Positions 34,441 to 64,000 of a DNA stretch of 64,000 nucleotides are shown here, one piece after another (within the stretch, counting starts at the first letter, position 1; the number at the start of each line of letters is the position of its first letter). The notes below the pieces were generated by a model. The model was not told the origin of the DNA. It saw only the letters and a list, made by a program, of their open reading frames with translations, and searched no databases. A program made the translations under genes and the position numbers. The stretch spans positions 3,506,501 through 3,570,500 of the forward strand of contig WPIO01000021.1 of the NCBI GenBank assembly GCA_009760855.2, read 5' to 3'. The stretch comes from Cristatella mucedo. Taxonomy: Eukaryota; Bryozoa; Phylactolaemata; Cristatellidae.

Positions 34441-37400
34441 TAATAATAATAACAATAATAATGTTAATAATATATTTGATATAGTGCTACTCAGAGAATT
34501 CAATCTAGTTCTAGGCACTTTACATTTGCTGCACTCAATAAACAACAAGCAAAACATGATTAGGGGTGGCTTGCACAGAGGTGAGCATGCAATTATGGTT
34601 AGTATCATCATCCACAGTGTCAGCACATAAAGGTCGAATCACAGGAACCCACTAAATGCTGTGATAAATAGATGTGTTTGTAGTTTATTTTAAATGTGGT
34701 CAAGTCAGGAAATATCGTCACGTATGTCGGGAGTGAGTTCCAGATTGTGGGAGCATGCAAACTAAAGGCACGGTCTCCAAAGGATGTGAGATTTGTACGA
34801 GGTATTGGTAAACAGTTAGATACCGAAAAGGGGTGTTACGATACTTAGCCTGGTGAGGGAGTATATCTGATAGGTAGGCTGGAGCCAAAGAATGATGAGA
34901 TCTAAAAGTGAGTTTCAGGACCTTGAAGTCGATGCTTTGCTTGACTGTGAGCCAGTGCGGGTCGGCCAGAAGTGGTGTGATGTGGCAACTGCGATGCTTA
35001 CGAATATACAAACCTAGCTGCAGAGTTTTCTCCAGCTGTAAGCACCTGATTGCAAAGGACGGTAGACCAGCAAGCAGTGAGTTACAGAAGTCAAGAGCGG
35101 ATGTCACAAATTCATGGACCAATTTAAATGTTGTATCCCTGTTTAAACAAGCTCGAATTTCAGCAACGCTTTGTAGCTGAAAGTAAGCAGGCTTGGCTGT
35201 GGAGTTGATAAGGTCGTCTAATGAAAGGTCACTTTGGAAAAATGACACCTAGATTTCGTGCAGATTCAACAGGCGATATGCTGGCAGAGCCGATTTTGAG
35301 CATTCACTTTTCCAATTTCTGAATCATTATTGGTTTGCCCATAACTAGTAAGTTGGTTTTATCATCATTTAGTTTTAGAAAATTTGCTGCCATCCACGTG
35401 CGGATGTCAGCAATGCATGCAGCAAGGGCGTTGAGATAGTTCGACGTGCTGGAGGGCTGGGAGGAATCAAAGCAAAGGTAAAGTGAGTGTCATCTGCATA
35501 GAAGTGAAAGCCTAGATTGTTCTTATCAATCCCGTCGGCTAGAGGGAGGGTATACACAGTGAAAAGAACTGGATCAAGCACAGAGCCCTGAGGTACCCCA
35601 TATTTCAGAGGTTCCTTGGATGATCTTTGTCCATTCACATCAATACTTAGGAGTCTCCTACTGCAATAGGACCTGGATCATTGCAATGCAGTGCCAGTGA
35701 TGCCCAGGCGAGATGAGAGGTGCTCAAAAGGACTTGGTAGTCGATAGTATCACAAGCTACCAATAGATCGAGCAAAACAAGCACAGAGATTTTACCTCAA
35801 GTCTCCAGTCCTTGTTACGTCGTTGTCCACCCAAAGTAATACCGACTCTGTGGAGTGATTAGCTCTGAAACCAGACTGAACTTAATAGCAAGGTTTGAAG
35901 TTTCAATATTTGAGTTCAGCTGGTTTGCCATGACTCGTTCCAGTGTCTGATAGGAACGGTAAAAGAGAGACTGGGTGGAGGTTGCTCGTGTTTTCTTGGT
36001 CTAGTGTTGCATTCTTGAGTAGTGGCCTGACTACACCTTTTTTGAAAGGTGCTGGGACATGACCTGAGGCTAATGACATATTTATTATTCTAGTTATGCA
36101 TGGCAGCAGCACATCAATGCATCTTAAAAGCAGGACAGTGAGGATAGGGTCTATAGAGAGGACTAGTTGTCTTCTTTAATGGGGATATGAACTTCAGGAC
36201 GAGGTCACTAGTGACCTGCTTGAATGTAGACATTGAGGTGCTGCGTGGAATTGGGAGGCATGTTTCTAGAGGGGATGCTGCCATCTTAATGATGGACTCC
36301 CTGATCTTTGTTATTTTGTTGACAAAGAAGCTAGAGAAGCGATCAGCTAGATCATCACAGGGATCATTAGGTAATGAGCTAACCTGGGAGCAGTTAAGGA
36401 GATAGTTGATCGTCGACATGACATTTTTGGATTGAGCATCTGTGATTCAAAATTTTTTTTAAGGGGGTCAAGAAAATACCTATAACATTTGTCCGACAAT
36501 CGAATATGTGTTTATGGTACTTTTTGAAAGACAAACGTGTTACAATTTGTATAGGAAGTTCTGACGACTTCCGCATGAAAGGAAAAATTTGTTATGCAAA
36601 CCACGCCTAACACGGATGTAAACCGGAAGCTACAAATCTACAAATAAAAGATTTACAGATCTCTGCATCATATGCGACTTGTATCCCAACTTGTCGAACC
36701 TTGGTAGATCGCTATAGATGCTTGAAGCTTGTTGAGGTGCATACTTGTGACTTTTATACAGCCTCATTTCCAGGGTTGGTTGGTGCCTTGTAAATTAAAT
36801 AACTAATATTTCATGTATCGGAGTGAAATTTAAAATGTGAGTTCAGCTCTGCTTGTTTACCCTAGTTTTTAATATTTTTGATTTCGGTTTATACAATGGG
36901 TTCTATATGTCCACGATTACGGAAAATAAAGCTCCAAGACGTTTGATGACTTATACAGCCAAATGTATCAAACCGAAATCAAAAATATTAAACCTAGGGT
37001 AAAAAAGCAGCTGAACTCGCATTTCAAATTTCACTCCGATACATGAAATATTAGTTGTTATTTAATTTACAAGGCACCAACCAACCCTGAAAATGAGGCT
37101 GTATAAAAATCATAAGTATGCACCTCAACAAGCTTCAAGCATCTATAGCGATCTACCAAGGTTCGACAAGTTGGGATACAAGTCGCATATGATGCAGAGA
37201 TCGGTAAATCTTTTATTTGTAGATTTGTAGCTTTCGGTTTACATCCGTGTTAGGCGTGGTTTGCATAACAAATTTTTCCTTTCATGTGGAAGTCGTCAGA
37301 ACTTCCAATATAAGTTTTAACACGTTCGTCTTTCAAAAGGTACCATAAACACATATTCGATTGTTGGACAAATTTTATAGGTATTTTCTTGACATTCCCC

Positions 37401-38110
37401 CTTAATAGAAGCTAGACTTGACCTTTGCTAGGATCGATTGGTCCGATCTACAGTAGTCCTTGTATGCCTGTTGATAGACAAGTCAGTCGTGATCTTGTAT
37501 ATGGTTTTTTCAAGCTTAAGCTTAGTAGACCTGGCTAGTTTAATATCTGCAGTAAACCAACGGCCGTCTGGGCGTGTGCACACAGTGCGCTTAGTCAGGG
37601 GTGCAGACTCATCGAGCATGTCAGCTAGTGTCGTGTTGTAGCAATCTACCAATGATGACAGAACGGAAGGGGGATTGAGCAGGACAGGCAAAGTAGATAT
37701 TCTCACACGAACAGCATCGACGTCAATGGTCTTGAGGTTTCGCAATTTACATGGGGATTTTAGATGAGGAGGGCACACATTGTAGACTGAATGAGATCTG
37801 CACGTGGTCAGATAAGCATAATTTGGTTATAATTTGTGATACAGTGCAGTCGCATGGTAAAAATTTGGTCGAGGGTGTGACCCTTGATGTGAGTAGGGCT
37901 ATGCACATGAGCCACAAGAGACAATGAGTCAGTCAGTGCACGAAATTCAGTGCTGAAGGCACCAGATAAGTTATCAAAATAATGTTGAAATCCCCAATAA
38001 TGAGAAAAGATCGATTTCTTGCACACAAAACCGAAATGAGGTCAGAGAAATCTCTGAGATAAATAGCTTGGTGCCTAGTGGGTGATAGACTACTGCCACC
38101 ATCGGTAGGT
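34441..38110 (-). mobile_element. CR1/L2-like LINE split by a foldback element
   Basis: Read on the minus strand from right to left, the copy starts in the endonuclease domain (a VVYHP-type word near 38100, then IIGDFN near 38000 and an S/ADH-type word near 37800). It passes a DGRWFTADIK segment at about 37560 and is cut at 37405 by a 939-bp foldback element. It resumes at 36458 with the reverse transcriptase: FSSFFVNKI, SLASGHVPAPFKK, and an intact Tyr-Ala-Asp-Asp box near 35488-35510. It ends with the C-terminal words and an (AAT)n tail at 34442-34470. Several shifts and stops break the frame. A (GT)n run at 38116-38134 marks its 5' limit. Confidence 0.88.
36463..37401. mobile_element. TTAA-flanked foldback element with arms of about 435 bp
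   Basis: The left arm (about 36463-36895) and the right arm (about 36965-37401) are reverse complements of each other over their whole length, about 95% identical by eye, around a short unique centre. The ends are GGGGG and CCCCC, each flanked directly by TTAA (36459-36462 and 37402-37405). The interrupted LINE is continuous when the element and one TTAA are removed. TTAA duplication is typical of piggyBac and of some other superfamilies (Sola3, Kolobok). There is no transposase, so the superfamily stays open. Confidence 0.85.
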
Positions 38111-39619
38111 TGTTGTCGTGTGTGTGTGTGTGTCAGCTTAGCTGTCCGTAAGGCATTCAACTTGAGGGACCTAAATTTTAAGCTGAGCCCTTTATATAGC
38201 AGTTGCACAGTGGCCCGACTGTCTTGGTTATGTCTTCCTCTCAGAAGGTATGGTGTAGTAGACTTAGCTGTTCTGCCATCGAACCTCCTCTAGTTCTGAC
38301 TGTTCTGAACACTTGCATCTGGCCTCACTTTCACTTCCTCTTTGTCCTGCCTTGCTGTCAGCACCAAAGCGTGAGAGTTACGTCTGAGTATTTGTTGCCA
38401 TTCATTTGGCATGTCACTGGAAAGGAAATCCAGACTTCGGAAGGCAGCAGACTGCAGGGGGGGGGTGTTGGATCTCAGGCCAGTGACCTTAGCTAGCCGT
38501 GAAGAGCCATCTTGGCTGTGCCCAGTTCGGCTGACGTCCCTGCTATCGGCATATGTGTCCCTATTGCCTGCCTCCCTTTGCTGGGGAATGCAGCATTGGT
38601 CTCTTTTTCATTTTTCGATGCTGTTTGCTATCTCAAGCTTCATGACTTCTCGCTGGTTGAGCACGTCTGCCATCGGTCTCGAACTGTCTCCGTGATGGCA
38701 GTGCAGTTGCTTGCACATGTTGTGCTTGCTCTCAACTACCCGATCTACTGTTTGCTTTAAAGAGACGGTTAGCTAGAGTGATCTTTCTCTGGGGCCTGTA
38801 GGGTGCCTAACCGGTATGGACGGTCAACCTATCTGAAGGTCATTTGCACCCACCTGATCCCCACATAAGCTTGCTTTGCTGCTTTCACGGGCCGGCAACC
38901 AAACACAAAACAGGTCATGTCTGCATGAACTCCTTCTTGTGCCAAGTTGCCAGAGGTTGGGCTGGCAAGCAGCTTCAGTCGTCGTCGTGCATGAACTTGG
39001 CTGGACCAAGAACCAGAAGGACCAGAGCATTGTGGAGCCTGAGCATGACAAATTACCTGGTGGAATACAGAACTGGTCACTAATAAAGCATGCCCTGCTT
39101 TCGTGTAGAGCATAAGTGCTAACTTACTGAGGGAAGGTGTTCAGCTAGCAGCTGGTGTGGTCTCTGTGCAGTGGTGGGTTTCTGAAGCCCTCCATTTTGC
39201 TAAAGAAACAGCGATTGTACACATGTGTGTCATGTGTGTGTGCGTGTATGTGCAAACAGACTTTTACAAAATCCATCGTTGCATTAATGCTACACCTCGC
39301 TGGTTCGCTTAGTCTTTAAACCGGTGGTTTGATTCAATGGTGTTTCTTTCATTCGGCTCTTAGCATTCATCCCCCTAGTAAATCTACATCGTTTGGCTAT
39401 GTATTCAATCTATTTTCACGGGCAATTCCATACCTCATATTTCAGTCCGAGCTGATGGGAGCCGTGAATTCGAGACAGAATGGGAGGGGTGTGATTGCTC
39501 ATATGGGGCGGGTAGCATCGATTATTGACCTAATGACCTGGCTAGTGATCACTTGGCATTCAGTGATTCTGGCTGATTCTAGCAGAGCTGGACCGGTAAC
39601 ACGTGTGCTCGAATACATT
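38111..39619. other. Intergenic sequence, no recognised feature
   Basis: Frames on both strands of 70-100 codons have no domain I recognise. A G run lies at 38457-38466. No promoter for the following gene can be identified with confidence. Confidence 0.35.
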
Positions 39620-39700
39620 TGCATAGCACTCTCAGGGAGCTTAATCTCTATCTAGGCACTTCACATATGCTGCAAAGGAAGCATGGTCGAATGGTTATAC
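39620..39700 (-). mobile_element. Old LINE 3' tail fragment
   Basis: GAGCTTAATCTCTATCTAGGCACTTCACATATGCTGCAAAGGAA is recognisable in short words as the reverse complement of the LINE family's 3' end. No tail microsatellite is preserved. Confidence 0.5.
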
Positions 39701-40184
39701 ACTAACGACTTTCCTCCTTACCGATGCCGACTTTTACTTGGTTAGGGTCTTTACACTGGCGACTCGGGAAAATTTGATGGCCCACGACCCCCATCAATAA
39801 TGTGGGAATCTGAATGATAAGAGGGTTCACTGTTGAAGCCTTGGGCTAACACCTTTGAAATTGAGTTCGCCACTGCAGTCGTTATTGTAGACAAATATGA
39901 AAAGAGGAAGAAAATAGGGAGGTCAGCATGTAAGAAAGGTCTGTCGGGAAGGAGACTTGTTTTTTCTAGGATCGCTTGATTTTGTCCTTATTCTGCCATT
40001 GTATAATGCCTTTTCGAGCATTTCCACCTGCACACGTTTGCTATTCGGTTCCTAGGTGTATTTGACCCAAATCCGACGTTGATGGCTCATACTGATTTCG
40101 GCGCACTCCCGCCCCCTCCCTGTAGTGCTCCCACAGTGCTGCATATTTATGTTTTTTTTCTGGTTCCTTAGCTTCAACTCGTGA
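39701..40184 (+). promoter_or_regulatory. Region upstream of the CKAP5 start codon
   Basis: This stretch must hold the 5' untranslated region and possibly the promoter of the gene that follows, or else an intron before its first coding exon. CTAG at 40052-40055 preceded by T/C-rich sequence could be a splice acceptor for a leader exon. No TATA box or initiator can be singled out, so the call rests on position. Confidence 0.25.
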
Positions 40185-63776
<23,592 letters not shown>

Positions 63777-63824
63777 GTGCGACTTCCTCCCACCGGCTGC
63801 TGCTGTGCCGGGCTTGCTTCCTGC

Positions 63825-63918
63825 CGCCGGTCCTCTTCGGAATGTGTTGTGCCCATCGTTACTAGGAGGCTGCTGTGGCGAGGCTGCATCGGTTCGACTG
63901 ATCGGTGCAACGTTGCTG
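63825..63918. repeat. Intron 22 block shared with intron 20
   Basis: GCCGGTCCTCTT, CATCGTTACTAGGAGGCTGC, TGTGGCGAGG and ATCGGTGCAACGTTGC parallel 63004-63100 with small insertions. Confidence 0.75.
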
Positions 63919-63941
63919 TTGGATGTCCTCGACTCTGTTGG

Positions 63942-63943
<2 letters not shown>

Positions 63944-63997
<54 letters not shown>
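63944..63997. repeat. (GA)n microsatellite at the window end
   Basis: About 27 GA units in CKAP5 intron 22, close to the right edge of the window. Confidence 0.95.

Positions 63998-64000
<3 letters not shown>

Overview
The window is animal (metazoan) nuclear DNA. It carries a multi-exon gene with canonical GT-AG introns, and it is crowded with transposable elements of animal type: a CR1/L2-like LINE family, tRNA-derived SINEs, hAT and Tigger-like DNA transposons, a Ty3/gypsy remnant and many microsatellites. Nothing prokaryotic is present. The species cannot be fixed from this sequence. The repeats and the divergence of the host protein suggest an invertebrate.

Positions 1-40184 hold no host gene that I can recognise. 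This stretch is a repeat-rich flank. It contains a Tigger-like non-autonomous element (1612-2247), several broken CR1/L2-like LINE copies on both strands (4701-5490, 5680-6772, 10746-12717, 18849-20556, 21240-24085, 31270-31779, 34441-38110), a Ty3/gypsy integrase remnant (8900-9760, minus), an inactive hAT element with an exact 8-bp target duplication (12832-15941), a hAT-like MITE (26039-26333), tRNA-derived SINEs, and a 939-bp TTAA-flanked foldback element (36463-37401) nested inside a LINE.

Positions 40185-63776 on the plus strand hold the 5' part of one conserved gene, the XMAP215/ch-TOG microtubule polymerase (CKAP5 in vertebrates, msps in flies). I could place 22 consecutive coding exons. 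Their phases join without error into 1229 residues covering TOG1-TOG4 and the linker before TOG5. The gene runs off the right edge. Exons 1-9 lie in long, repeat-filled introns, while exons 10-22 are GC-rich and mostly packed with introns near 100-300 bp.

The most interesting structures are the foldback element, SINEs that carry the 3' tail of the resident LINE, an unclassified repeat present in opposite orientations in two CKAP5 introns, two CKAP5 introns that share a related block, a micro-copy of part of exon 1 inside intron 3, and LINE copies that each carry a different lesion in the reverse transcriptase active-site box.
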